A DNA stretch of 64,000 nt from Caenispirillum bisanense (GTDB lineage: Bacteria; Pseudomonadota; Alphaproteobacteria; Rhodospirillales; Rhodospirillaceae), in NCBI RefSeq assembly GCF_039523075.1, contig NZ_BAAAEP010000021.1, forward strand, positions 12,490 through 76,489, written 5' to 3'. Positions 43,177 through 51,013 of the stretch are shown here, one piece after another (positions within the stretch are counted from its first letter, which is position 1; every line of letters begins with the position of its first letter). The notes below the pieces were generated by a model. The model saw only the letters and a list, made by a program, of their open reading frames with translations. It had not been told where the DNA came from and did not search any database. The position numbers and the translations under genes were made by a program.

Positions 43177-43189
43177 GAATTATTCTAAA
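43177..43189 (-). promoter_or_regulatory. Possible regulatory palindrome upstream of the CBS gene
   Basis: On the minus strand TTTAGAATAATTC lies 29 bp upstream of the start codon. It contains the perfect inverted repeat GAAT-T-ATTC and partly matches the TTTAGAA-N3-TTCTAAA type of box bound by the alphaproteobacterial regulator Irr; only four bases of the second arm match. Identity of the regulator is uncertain. Confidence 0.3.
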
Positions 43190-43244
43190 CTGACTGTGTA
43201 ATTTGGCGATAGGACAAAATTTGGGTGTGAAACAGCCCGGCGCC

Positions 43245-43275
43245 CGCACCGGCGGCGGCCTGCGGTGCCGGTGCG
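43245..43275 (-). terminator. Candidate hairpin between the CBS promoter and the USP gene
   Basis: A 9-bp stem CGCACCGGC / GCCGGTGCG with a 13-nt loop, 30 bp beyond the stop of the universal stress protein gene. It has no adjacent T-tract, so its role as terminator is uncertain. Confidence 0.4.
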
Positions 43276-43307
43276 GAGAGGGACGGCGGGAGAGGGGAGG
43301 GTGGTGG

Positions 43308-44153
43308 TCAGCCCGGCGCCGGCAGGGCAAGAACGTCGCAGTCCACCGGGCGTTCCAGCACGGTTTCGGTCAGGCTGCCGACCAGGGTGCGGGTCAGCCA
43401 GTCCTTCTGGTCGGGCTGCAGCACCAGAACCTCGGCGCCGACGGCCTGCAGGCGACGGGTGATCTCTTCCTCCGGCTTGCCCTCGACGGCGACGGAGGAG
43501 GGCGCCCAGCCCGGTTCGGCCAGCCGCGCGGCGCAGGCGGTGAGGGCGGTGTAGGCGCCCTGCTTGCGGTCGCGCTCGTAGACCGCCACCGCTTCCTCGC
43601 CGACATTGGCGACCACCAGCTGCAGGCGGGTGGCGGCATCCAGCACCGTCAGCAGTTCCATGCGCAGGGGGCCGAGCAGGCGCCGGGCGGCGCTCACCGG
43701 CGGGTCCAGCGGCCGGGTGAGGTCGAGCGCCACCAGGGCGGCATCGTAGGGGCGTTCGGCCGGCAGGCGGGCCAGCAGCAGCGGCCGGCGGGTCCGCCGC
43801 AGCAGGGCGACGGTGGTGCCGCCCTTGAACAGCTGGGCCAGGAAGGGGCGCTGCGACCGGCCGGTGACGATGACGGCGGCGTCCAGGTGGTCGGCTTCCT
43901 CGGCGATGGCTTCCGGCAGGCCGTGGATGTGCGGCCGCACCCGCACCTCGGCGATCAGCTCGCCCAGCTCCGCGTCGGCGTCCAGCAGCGGCGCCAGGCG
44001 GCGGCGGGCGTTGGGGCCGGGCTCCTCGGGGTCGACGCAGTGGAGCACGCTGACCGTGCCGCCGATCGCCCGCGCCACATGGGCGGCGCGGGTGATGACG
44101 GTGGCGGTGCCGGCGCCGAGATCGACAGCGGCAAGAACGACGGGCGCGGTCAT
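43308..44153 (-). CDS. Universal stress protein with two tandem domains
   Basis: A 281-residue soluble protein made of two USP folds (residues ~1-140 and ~145-281). The first has VVLAAVDLGAGTATVI and AAVIVTGRSQRP; the second ends VLVLQPDQKDW. The second domain lacks a clear ATP-binding G-x2-G-x9-G(S/T) signature. USPs promote survival in stress or bind adenine nucleotides. GGAGG 9 nt before ATG 44153 supports the start. It lies 75 bp downstream of the sensor kinase gene. Confidence 0.85.
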   Translation of the reverse strand: MTAPVVLAAVDLGAGTATVITRAAHVARAIGGTVSVLHCVDPEEPGPNARRRLAPLLDADAELGELIAEVRVRPHIHGLPEAIAEEADHLDAAVIVTGRSQRPFLAQLFKGGTTVALLRRTRRPLLLARLPAERPYDAALVALDLTRPLDPPVSAARRLLGPLRMELLTVLDAATRLQLVVANVGEEAVAVYERDRKQGAYTALTACAARLAEPGWAPSSVAVEGKPEEEITRRLQAVGAEVLVLQPDQKDWLTRTLVGSLTETVLERPVDCDVLALPAPG

Positions 44154-44228
44154 GGTGTGGTCCTCCCCAGGAACAATCCTCTTACGGGTATATGATCGCC
44201 CCGGGAGGATGCTTCAAACCCGGCCCAT

Positions 44229-45779
44229 TTAGCGCGTCGCCGGCAGCACCACCGTGACGCGGAAGCCGCGCGGCTTGCGGTTTTCCGCCGCCACCATGCC
44301 GCCCATGGCCTGGACGTTGCGCTTGACGATCCACAGGCCGAGGCCGAAGTGGCCGGTGCCCTGGCGTTCCGGCCGGGTTTCCGGGCGGTGGCTGACGTAG
44401 CGCTCGAACACGTTGGGCAGCACGGCAGGGTCGACGCCCGGCCCCTCGTCGTCGACGGTGAAGGTGACGTCGCGGCCGGTGCGGCGCAGGCTGACCCGCA
44501 CGGTGGCACCGATGGGATTGAAGGAGACGGCGTTCTCGATGATGTTCTCGGCCACCGTCTCCAGCAGATCCTCGCCGCCGAGCACATGCAGCCCCGGCTC
44601 GACGTCGGCGATGATGCGTACCCCTTCCTCGGGGTCGTCGAAGCTTTCCGCCACTGCGCCGATGAGGGCCGACAGGTCGATGCGCCGCCGCGGCGGGTCG
44701 ATCAGGTCGGCCATGGCGGCATCCACCCGCCGGGCCGCCTGCACCAGCGCTTCCAGCCGGGTGAGGGCGGCGCGGGCGGTATCCAGTGACCGGCGGGCGC
44801 GCTGGTCGCCCACCGGTACGGCGCGATACAGCGGCTCCAGGCTCTGGGCGATGGTGGCGAGCGGCGTCTTGAAGGCGTGGGCGTTTTCCTCCGCCGCGTG
44901 GCGGATGGCATCGGCGGAGGCGCGCAGGCGCTCCACCATGCGGTCGAACTCCCCGGCGATGCCGGCCAGTTCCGGGATGCGGGCCTGCCGCTGGAAGCCC
45001 TGCGCCGCCTCGGCATCGCCCTGGGCGATGGCGCGGGCCAGGCGGGCGAAGCGCCGCAGCGACCGCCACAGCACCCAGATGACGCCCAGCGCCAGCAGCG
45101 CCGCCAGCCCGTAGAGGCCGGCCGCCCACAGCACCTGCGGCGACCGCCAGGTGGGCCGCGCCAGCTGCTCGCCGATGAGGCCGGACAGGCTGTAGGAGGT
45201 CAGCAGGCCCCAGCAGCCGCCGTCGGTGGTGAAGGGGGTGAGGCTGGTCAGCACCTCCGCCTCGCCGCCGGGGGTGACATAGGGCAGGTCCAGCGGCTGG
45301 CCGCCGCGGCAGCTTTCCGGCAGCGTCCACGGCACCCCGGCGGCCACCAGGGCGAGGCGCTCGGTATCCAGCGTCTCGGTCGGCAGCGGCGGCTGGGCGC
45401 CGACCAGGAACACCGAATCCTGGTCCAGCGGCCGGAACAGCAGGCGCAGGCGCATGTCGGGCTGGGCCAGACGCTCCAGCGCCACGCGGGCGGTGGACAG
45501 CGCGCCTTCCTCGTTGCGCTCCAGCGCCAGGCGCAGGCCCTCGGCGATCACCGCCCCCTGGGTGCGCACGGCGCGCAGCAGCGCCTGCCGCTTGGCTTCC
45601 TCGGCGGCCAGGAAGGGACCGACCAGCACCGCCGGCACGGCGACGAAGACGAAGGCGAGCAGCACCAGACGGGCGGCCAGCGACGGCTGCCAGCCGAAGC
45701 CGCGGCGGCGCGGCTCCGGCGCGTCGGCGTCGGCGGCGGCGGCGCGCTCCGCCGGCCTAGCCCTCCGCACGCCAGCCAT
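44229..45779 (-). CDS. Sensor histidine kinase (ChvG/ExoS-like)
   Basis: A 516-residue inner-membrane kinase. Two membrane helices (about 35-58 and 218-240) flank a periplasmic sensor. A HAMP-like segment follows, then the phospho-accepting H-box in EENAHAFKTPLATIAQ (His ~301). The ATPase has the N-box ENIIENAVSFNP, D-box DDEGPGVD and G-box GLGLWIVKRN. The sensor is not recognisable in detail. It overlaps the response regulator gene by 23 bp and is transcribed after it. Confidence 0.88.
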   Translation of the reverse strand: MAGVRRARPAERAAAADADAPEPRRRGFGWQPSLAARLVLLAFVFVAVPAVLVGPFLAAEEAKRQALLRAVRTQGAVIAEGLRLALERNEEGALSTARVALERLAQPDMRLRLLFRPLDQDSVFLVGAQPPLPTETLDTERLALVAAGVPWTLPESCRGGQPLDLPYVTPGGEAEVLTSLTPFTTDGGCWGLLTSYSLSGLIGEQLARPTWRSPQVLWAAGLYGLAALLALGVIWVLWRSLRRFARLARAIAQGDAEAAQGFQRQARIPELAGIAGEFDRMVERLRASADAIRHAAEENAHAFKTPLATIAQSLEPLYRAVPVGDQRARRSLDTARAALTRLEALVQAARRVDAAMADLIDPPRRRIDLSALIGAVAESFDDPEEGVRIIADVEPGLHVLGGEDLLETVAENIIENAVSFNPIGATVRVSLRRTGRDVTFTVDDEGPGVDPAVLPNVFERYVSHRPETRPERQGTGHFGLGLWIVKRNVQAMGGMVAAENRKPRGFRVTVVLPATR

Positions 45780-46509
45780 AGCCGAAACCGGCGTAATTGA
45801 GTATGGCGTCGAACCCAGGGTCGATCTCCCGGAACTTCTGGCGGATGCGCTTGATGTGGGTGCGGACGTTGGCGCGGTAGCCTTCCTCGCCCGATCCGGC
45901 GATGAAGCCCTCGCCGCGCACGGCGTCGTAGAGGGCGCGGTAGCTGAGGTCGCGGCCGGCGTTTTCCGCCAGCTTGCGGACGATGCGGAACTCGGTGATG
46001 GTCAGGTCGACGGCGGAGTCGCGCCACCGCGCCCGCGCCGAGGCGAGGTCGAGGCCGAGCGGCCCGAGGGTCAGCAGGTCGGCCGCCGCCGCGTCGCCCT
46101 CGCCGCCGCCCGCCAGTCCCGCCGCCGGCGGCTTGGCGCCTTCCAGGATCAGGTGGATGCGCCGCAGCAGGATGGTGAAGCCGCGGCCCTTGTCCACATA
46201 GTCGACGGCGCCGTTGGTGAGGGCGGTCTCCTCGTAGATCTGGTCGTTGAGGGTGGTCAGGAAGACCACCGGCGTCTGGCTGCCCATGGTGCGCAGCTGG
46301 CGCAGGACCTCGATGCCGGTCATGCGCGGCATCTTCCAGTCCAGCAGGATGAGGTCGGCGGCCACCTCGCCACCGGTCAGCGGCCCGAGGGCGGCCGGAC
46401 CGTCGGCGAAGGTCGCCACGGCGAACCCGCTGTCCTCCAGATTGCGGCCGAGGGACTCGCGGAAGAGCGGGTCGTCGTCGACGAGGGCGATGGTCGGTCT
46501 GTCGGTCAT
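45757..46509 (-). CDS. OmpR/PhoB-family response regulator (ChvI-like)
   Basis: A 250-residue regulator. The N-terminal receiver has the acidic pair in VDDDPLF and the phospho-aspartate in LLDWKMP (about residue 57), with the switch region in FLTTLND and the lysine near VDYVDKG. The C-terminal winged helix carries LTITEFRIVRKLAENAG and RANVRTHIKRIRQKFREIDP. ChvI-type regulators control envelope and acid responses in alphaproteobacteria; targets here are unknown. It is the first gene of the pair with the kinase. Confidence 0.9.
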   Translation of the reverse strand: MTDRPTIALVDDDPLFRESLGRNLEDSGFAVATFADGPAALGPLTGGEVAADLILLDWKMPRMTGIEVLRQLRTMGSQTPVVFLTTLNDQIYEETALTNGAVDYVDKGRGFTILLRRIHLILEGAKPPAAGLAGGGEGDAAAADLLTLGPLGLDLASARARWRDSAVDLTITEFRIVRKLAENAGRDLSYRALYDAVRGEGFIAGSGEEGYRANVRTHIKRIRQKFREIDPGFDAILNYAGFGYGWRAEG

Positions 46510-46569
46510 GTGAACGTGGGTTGTGAAAGGGGAAACTACTGCGTTCCCATGAACGTACCACCAACCGTT

Positions 46570-47256
46570 CTAGTTGACGATCTCCCAGGCGCCATCGGCC
46601 ATTCGGCAGGCGGTGCCGGTCACCGACTCGCGGCGGTCGCCGAAATAGGCGGTCGTCGTGTAGTCGCGGCAGTGGCGCCCGCCCTGGTCCCAGCTGCGTG
46701 TCGGCACCAGACTGTAGTCGTGGCGGTCGCCGCTCCAGCGGATGGCGCGGGAGTCGGGGACGTGGTCGAGGGCGGTGATGGCGCAGGCCTGGTCCACCGG
46801 GTCCATGGAGCGGCCGATGGAGCCGCCGATCAGCACTCCCACCAGGGTGCCGCCGGCGACGGCCGCCAGCTTGCCCTGACCCTGGCCGAAGCGGCTGCCG
46901 ATGGCGGCGCCGGCCGCCCCGCCGAGCAGGTTGCCGAGCAGTTCCGACGACACCAGGCGGCGGTCGCAGGTGCCGTTGGCGAAGCCGTAAGGCAGGCGGG
47001 CGGCGGGCTTGCGGTCCGGCACCGGCACATAGACCACCTGCGGCGGCGGCGCGCCGTAGTAGTAGTGGTGGTGGACCTCCTTCGGGGCCTTGTGCTTGTG
47101 CTTGTGCTCGTGCTTGGCCCGCCAGCCGTGGGCGGGTGCCCACGGCGGCGGATCGGCAAGGGCAGGAGCGGCATCGGCCAGCAGGCCGCCGGCCAGGACG
47201 GCGGCGAGCAGGGCGGGCAGCATCCGGCGGCGCCGGCGCGGGCAGGGGAGGGCCAT
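46570..47256 (-). CDS. Secreted glycine-zipper surface protein (17-kDa antigen-like)
   Basis: A 228-residue exported protein. The signal peptide (LPALLAAVLAGGLLADAAPALAD) is cleaved near residue 35. A His/Lys-rich stretch (KHEHKHKHK, EVHHHYYYG) could bind metal. A glycine zipper (LLGNLLGGAAGAAIGSRFGQ, GTLVGVLIGGSIG) is followed by a domain with CAITALDHVPD and CRDYTTTAY, similar to RT0821/17-kDa antigen C-termini. GGAG precedes ATG 47256. Its neighbour is a second glycine-zipper protein 16 bp upstream; the two may be co-transcribed. Confidence 0.8.
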   Translation of the reverse strand: MALPCPRRRRRMLPALLAAVLAGGLLADAAPALADPPPWAPAHGWRAKHEHKHKHKAPKEVHHHYYYGAPPPQVVYVPVPDRKPAARLPYGFANGTCDRRLVSSELLGNLLGGAAGAAIGSRFGQGQGKLAAVAGGTLVGVLIGGSIGRSMDPVDQACAITALDHVPDSRAIRWSGDRHDYSLVPTRSWDQGGRHCRDYTTTAYFGDRRESVTGTACRMADGAWEIVN

Positions 47257-47272
47257 TCAGGGGGCTCCGCGA

Positions 47273-47512
47273 TCAGTCGCCGATGTCGGTGAAGGCGCCG
47301 ATGAGGGCGCCGCCGGCCCCGCCCAGCACCGCGCCGCCCAGCATGGAGCCGCCGACCAGGGCGCCGGCGGCGGCACCGCCGGCCGCACCGATGGCGCCGC
47401 CGGTGAGAGCGCGCTGTTCCTGCTTCGACAGGCCCGAGCAGCCGGTGACCGCCAGAGCCAGGGAGGCCGCCGCCACGGCGGCCAGCGAGCGGGTGCGAAG
47501 GGTCTTGGTCAT
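47273..47512 (-). CDS. Small glycine-zipper lipoprotein
   Basis: A 79-residue lipoprotein. The lipobox LAVTGCSG ends a signal peptide of about 24 residues. The rest is a glycine zipper (TGGAIGAAGGAAAGALVGGS then LGGAVLGGAGGALIGAF), which can insert in membranes. The biological role is unknown. It lies 16 bp upstream of the larger glycine-zipper protein. GAAAGATCGAG precedes ATG 47512. Confidence 0.8.
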   Translation of the reverse strand: MTKTLRTRSLAAVAAASLALAVTGCSGLSKQEQRALTGGAIGAAGGAAAGALVGGSMLGGAVLGGAGGALIGAFTDIGD

Positions 47513-47704
47513 GGCAGCGTCTCGATCTTTCGTCTTGGGGTGCGTCTTCGGTCCACTGGACCCGGCGACGCTTCAACGTCAGGATGATGATCGAAACGCC
47601 GCCCCTCAAGCGCATGATTTCAAGGACTTGCGGAAGTCACACCGGGGGCAGTCAACGGTGCCGGCAGTCACAGCGTTGTCACCGTTCGCGGCGTATGTTG
47701 CCCT

Positions 47705-48715
47705 TCAGCGAAAACCGGAGCATGATCCCGGGCGACCAACCCTCGACGAAAGACATATGCGCGCACCGTTCACTCTCCTCGCGGCGGCCCTGCTGCTCAC
47801 CGCCTGCGCCGATCTGGCGAACCGCGACCGGCTGCCCGTCGAGCCGGCGACGCCGGTGACGGTGAAGCCCGCCGTGCCGCTGCCGGAGCGCAAGCCGACT
47901 CCGCCGCCCCGCCGCAAGCCGGCCGCCCCGCAGGACCGTCCCGCCGCCGGCGCCTCCGCCCCGGCCGCGTTGCTGCCGGCGGCGCGGCGGCGGTCGGCCA
48001 GCGCGAAGGCGAGCACCACCGGCCCCAGCATCAGCACCCGCACCAGCTTCACCACCGTCGCCACCTGGATGCTGGCGACCCCCAGCGGCGCCGCCGCCGC
48101 CAGCACCTGCGGCACGGCGTAGACGGTCAGGCCGGCCAGCACGCCGTACTGCTGCGGCGTCAGCCCGAAGGCCGGCGCGGCCAGCGGCAGCAGCAGCACC
48201 ACCGCGACGCCCAGCACGGCGGTGAAGGCGACGGCCGAGGCGACCTCCCGCCCCTCGGCACGGATCACCGGCGCCACCGCCGCGATGGCCGAATTGCCGC
48301 AGATGGAATTGCCGCAGGCCACCAGCAGGGCCAGGCGCGGCGCCAGCCCGAACAGCCGGCACAGGCCGTAGCCGCCGGCGATGGACACCGCCACCAGCAC
48401 CGCAATGGCCGCCAGCAGGGACGGCCCCAGACCGGCCAGCGCGGCGCTGCCGACGGCGGCGCCCATCAGCACCACCGCCGCCTCCAGCACCCGATGGGCG
48501 GCGAGGTCGATGCCGGGCCGGCAGCGCTCCGGCGGCGGCCACAGGCTGCGCACGGCGGCACCGAGCAGGATGGCGAGCACCAGCGGCTCCAGCCACGCCT
48601 GCCCGAACAGCCGCGCCTCCACCGCCGCCACGGCGGACGCCGCCAGCGCCACCGCGACGCAGAGGGCGAGGCCGGGCAGCAGGCGGACGAGGACGGGCAG
48701 GGCGGCGGCGGGCAT
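47705..48715 (-). CDS. YeiH-family putative sulfate exporter, C-terminus replaced
   Basis: A 336-residue reading frame. Residues 1-~240 match YeiH-type exporters: about eight hydrophobic helices, CGNSICGNSAIAAVAPVI, and the late KLVRVLMLGPVVLAFAL. After ADRRRAAGSN the frame becomes low-complexity sequence (residues ~245-336) antisense to a lipoprotein gene, with no further membrane helix. Family members normally end with one or two more helices, so the protein is probably truncated and fused at about 47940-47985. The start ATG 48715 has no strong ribosome site. See the companion pseudogene at 47757. Confidence 0.65.
   Translation of the reverse strand: MPAAALPVLVRLLPGLALCVAVALAASAVAAVEARLFGQAWLEPLVLAILLGAAVRSLWPPPERCRPGIDLAAHRVLEAAVVLMGAAVGSAALAGLGPSLLAAIAVLVAVSIAGGYGLCRLFGLAPRLALLVACGNSICGNSAIAAVAPVIRAEGREVASAVAFTAVLGVAVVLLLPLAAPAFGLTPQQYGVLAGLTVYAVPQVLAAAAPLGVASIQVATVVKLVRVLMLGPVVLAFALADRRRAAGSNAAGAEAPAAGRSCGAAGLRRGGGVGLRSGSGTAGFTVTGVAGSTGSRSRFARSAQAVSSRAAARRVNGARICLSSRVGRPGSCSGFR
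47757..48122 (+). pseudogene. Lipoprotein gene truncated at its 3' side
   Basis: The plus strand reads MRAPFTLLAAALLLTACADL, a clear signal peptide and lipobox, then a proline-rich linker (TPPPRRKPAAPQDRP) typical of alphaproteobacterial lipoproteins that continue into a folded domain. From about residue 65-75 the frame turns into antisense of the YeiH gene and ends at 48122 (121 residues). The loss coincides with the damaged YeiH C-terminus, pointing to a deletion that joined two convergent genes. The first ATG has only GAAAG about 5 nt upstream. Confidence 0.5.
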
Positions 48716-48883
48716 GGCGACGGGGCATCCGGCGGCGGAAGGGGCGACGGCCAGTGTCGCAGCGGCGGCATCATCACTCCAACAGATTGTTATGCTGCAA
48801 TCAATCGCGAGCGGTTGTGAAAAGGCCCCGCGCCGGCGGCGGCGGACATGGCCGGGTTGCGTCGGCGGAATGGGTCAGGGTTA

Positions 48884-48911
48884 TTGACGTTTATCGGAAG
48901 GCTGTTACGCT
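48884..48911 (+). promoter_or_regulatory. Promoter of the branched-chain aminotransferase gene
   Basis: TTGACG (48884-48889) and TACGCT (48906-48911), 16 bp apart, lie 46 bp before ATG 48958 in an AT-richer stretch. The match to the -35 consensus is good and to the -10 moderate. Confidence 0.5.
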
Positions 48912-48957
48912 GGTGCCCGTTCAGACGAAACAAATCAAAATCGGCAGAGGCATTCCC

Positions 48958-49854
48958 ATGACTTTTGTTCCGTTCCACGACCGTGACGGCGTCATCTGGA
49001 TGGATGGCGAGATGGTCCCCTGGCGCGACGCCAAGGTCCACGTCCTGACCCATGCGCTGCACTATGCCTCGGCGGTGTTCGAGGGCTCGCGGGCCTATGG
49101 CGGCGAGGTCTTCCGCCTGACCGACCACAACATCCGCCTGCACCAGTCGGCCGAGCTGCTGGGCTTTTCGCTGCCCTATGGGGTGGAGACGCTGGACGCG
49201 GCGACGCGCGAGGTGGTGGCGGCAGCCGGCGGCGGCGACCTCTACATCCGCCATCTGGCGTGGCGCGGGTCGGAGATGATGGGCGTGGCGGCGCAGAAGA
49301 ATCGCATCCACGTCGCCATCGCCGCCTGGGTGTGGCCGAGCTACTTCAAGCCCGAGGAACGCATGGCCGGCATCCGCCTGACCATGGCGCCGTGGCGCCG
49401 CCCGGCGCCGACCACGGCGCCCTCGGCCAGCAAGGCGGCGGGGCTCTACATGATCTGCACCCTGTCCAAGCACCAGGCGGAGAACGAGGGCTGGCATGAT
49501 GCGCTGATGCTCGACTACCAGGGCCGCATCGCCGAGGCCACCGCCGCCAACATCTTCCTGGTCATCGACGGCGCCCTGCACACGCCGACGACGGAGTGCA
49601 TCCTCAACGGCATCACCCGCCGCACGGTGATCGACCTCGCCCGCCGGCGCGGCCTGACGGTGGTGGAGGGTGAGCTGTGGCCGCAGGATCTGGCGCGGGC
49701 GCAGGAGGTGTTCCTCACCGGCTCCGCCGCCGAGGTGACGCCGGTGCGCCAGATCGCCGACCACACCTTCACGCCGGGCACGGTCACCAGCCTGATGATG
49801 GAGGATTATGCCGCCGCGGTGCGCGGGGCGGTGCCGGCGGGAACGGCCGGATAA
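48958..49854 (+). CDS. ilvE: Branched-chain amino acid aminotransferase
   Basis: A 298-residue fold-type IV PLP enzyme that transaminates leucine, isoleucine and valine. It opens GVIWMDGEMVPWRDAKVHVL and contains HYASAVFEGSRAY. The Schiff-base lysine is in PSASKAAGLYM (about residue 159); LDYQGRIAEATAANIFLV and LNGITRRTVIDLA follow. ATG 48958 has AGAGG 8 nt upstream and sits behind a credible promoter. It stands alone and ends in its own terminator. Related D-amino-acid aminotransferases share motifs, but GITRRTV favours IlvE. Confidence 0.92.
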   Translation: MTFVPFHDRDGVIWMDGEMVPWRDAKVHVLTHALHYASAVFEGSRAYGGEVFRLTDHNIRLHQSAELLGFSLPYGVETLDAATREVVAAAGGGDLYIRHLAWRGSEMMGVAAQKNRIHVAIAAWVWPSYFKPEERMAGIRLTMAPWRRPAPTTAPSASKAAGLYMICTLSKHQAENEGWHDALMLDYQGRIAEATAANIFLVIDGALHTPTTECILNGITRRTVIDLARRRGLTVVEGELWPQDLARAQEVFLTGSAAEVTPVRQIADHTFTPGTVTSLMMEDYAAAVRGAVPAGTAG

Positions 49855-49880
49855 CCGGGCGGCATCCTACCTGTCCGGGT

Positions 49881-49926
49881 GGTATATGCGCGCCGTCCAC
49901 CTTGGTTGATGGCGCGCATACCTTTT
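49881..49926 (+). terminator. Intrinsic terminator after ilvE
   Basis: GGTATATGCGCGCC pairs with GGCGCGCATACC (two bases bulged), followed by TTTT. It is 27 bp after the ilvE stop. Confidence 0.75.
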
Positions 49927-50010
49927 ACGGGAAGTTAACCACCTCTGCACAAGCGCCGTCATACGCAGGCTCTGGCATGATCGGATCATCAAACGAGGGG
50001 AGAAAAACCG

Positions 50011-50265
50011 ATGACCGCCACCGCCCGCAAGACCACCTGCCCCGTCGCCTCCGCCCGCGCCAGCCGCGAGGCCGCCGCCCGCTTCCGCGAGCAGGTCGCC
50101 CGCCTGAGCGCCGTGTCGTTCGAAGGCTCGCTCACCGCCATCGCCGAATTCCGCCTGATGGCCCGCGATCTCACCCGCGGCGGTACGGTCACCACCGCGC
50201 GCACCAGCGCCCAGGCGACCCTGAACGCCGCGCTCGGTCGCCCGCTGGCCCTGGCCGCCGAATAA
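50011..50265 (+). CDS. Uncharacterised 84-residue protein
   Basis: A short alanine- and arginine-rich protein, probably helical (residues 15-55: SREAAARFREQVARLSAVSF, then EGSLTAIAEFRLMAR), without signal or membrane segments. GAGGGGAG 9 nt before ATG 50011 is a strong ribosome site and favours a real gene. Its end is followed by a terminator overlapping the osmC stop. I do not recognise the family. Confidence 0.65.
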   Translation: MTATARKTTCPVASARASREAAARFREQVARLSAVSFEGSLTAIAEFRLMARDLTRGGTVTTARTSAQATLNAALGRPLALAAE

Positions 50266-50424
50266 TCACGACAAAAGCCGGCCGGCGCCCCCCGGGGCCG
50301 CCGCCGCGTCCAGCCATCCCGCCGCGCCTTCGGGCCGCGGCAGGTGCAAAGCCGGCGGGCCGGGCTCCCCTCCGCCCGGCTGCCGGACCCTCTCTCGATC
50401 GACCTTTATCTCTCGTTCCGCCTC

Positions 50425-50460
50425 CGGCCGTTGCCTGACCCCTCAGGCAGCGGCCGTTTT
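50425..50460 (+). terminator. Intrinsic terminator for the 84-residue gene, overlapping the osmC stop
   Basis: CGGCCGTTGCCTGA pairs with TCAGGCAGCGGCCG (one G-T pair), loop CCCC, followed by TTTT. The right arm includes the stop and last codons of the OsmC gene on the other strand. Confidence 0.8.
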
Positions 50461-50961
50461 CTTGACGTCGACGGTCACCGGCGGCGGCGTGGTCAGGGTC
50501 TTGTAGACGACGCAGTAGCGTTCGGTGAGCTTGAGCAGGCTGTCGATGCGCTCCTGCGGCTCCGGGGTGTCGATCTCGAAGGTCAGGCGGATGTCGCGGA
50601 AGCCCACCGGCGCATCCTTGGCGACGCCGAGCGTGCCGCGGAAGTCGAGGTCGCCTTCCACCCGCACGCTGCCGCCGCGCAGGTCGAAATCAAGGGCGGT
50701 CGCCACCGCCTTCAGGGTGACGCCGGCGCAGGCCACCAGCGCCTCCAGCAGCATGTCGCCGGAACAGGCCTGGGTGCCGGGGCCGCCGGTGGCGGGGTGC
50801 AGGCCGGCTTCGATGAGGGCGCGGCCGGTGTCGATCTTGCACGCGATGCCGTCGCCGGACAGGTCGCCCTCGGCATGGAGGGTCACCACCGCCTTTTCCG
50901 GGTTGGTCTTGTAGGCATCCTTCAGCGGCGTCTGCAGGGCGCGCAGGTCGTCGGATTTCAT
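50443..50961 (-). CDS. OsmC-family peroxidase-like protein
   Basis: A 172-residue OsmC/Ohr-fold protein. The family cysteines are in TQACSGDMLLEALVACAG and ERYCVVYKTL; the pair of reactive cysteines reduces organic hydroperoxides in relatives. The C-terminus VTVDVKK is typical of the YhfA/OsmC branch. AGGAG is 10 nt before ATG 50961. The last codons form part of a terminator. Peroxide substrate and expression are unknown. Confidence 0.84.
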   Translation of the reverse strand: MKSDDLRALQTPLKDAYKTNPEKAVVTLHAEGDLSGDGIACKIDTGRALIEAGLHPATGGPGTQACSGDMLLEALVACAGVTLKAVATALDFDLRGGSVRVEGDLDFRGTLGVAKDAPVGFRDIRLTFEIDTPEPQERIDSLLKLTERYCVVYKTLTTPPPVTVDVKKTAAA

Positions 50962-51013
50962 CGGACTGTTTCTCCTGTCTTGTAGTTGGGCGGCGCGGCG
51001 CGGCGGCGGCCGG

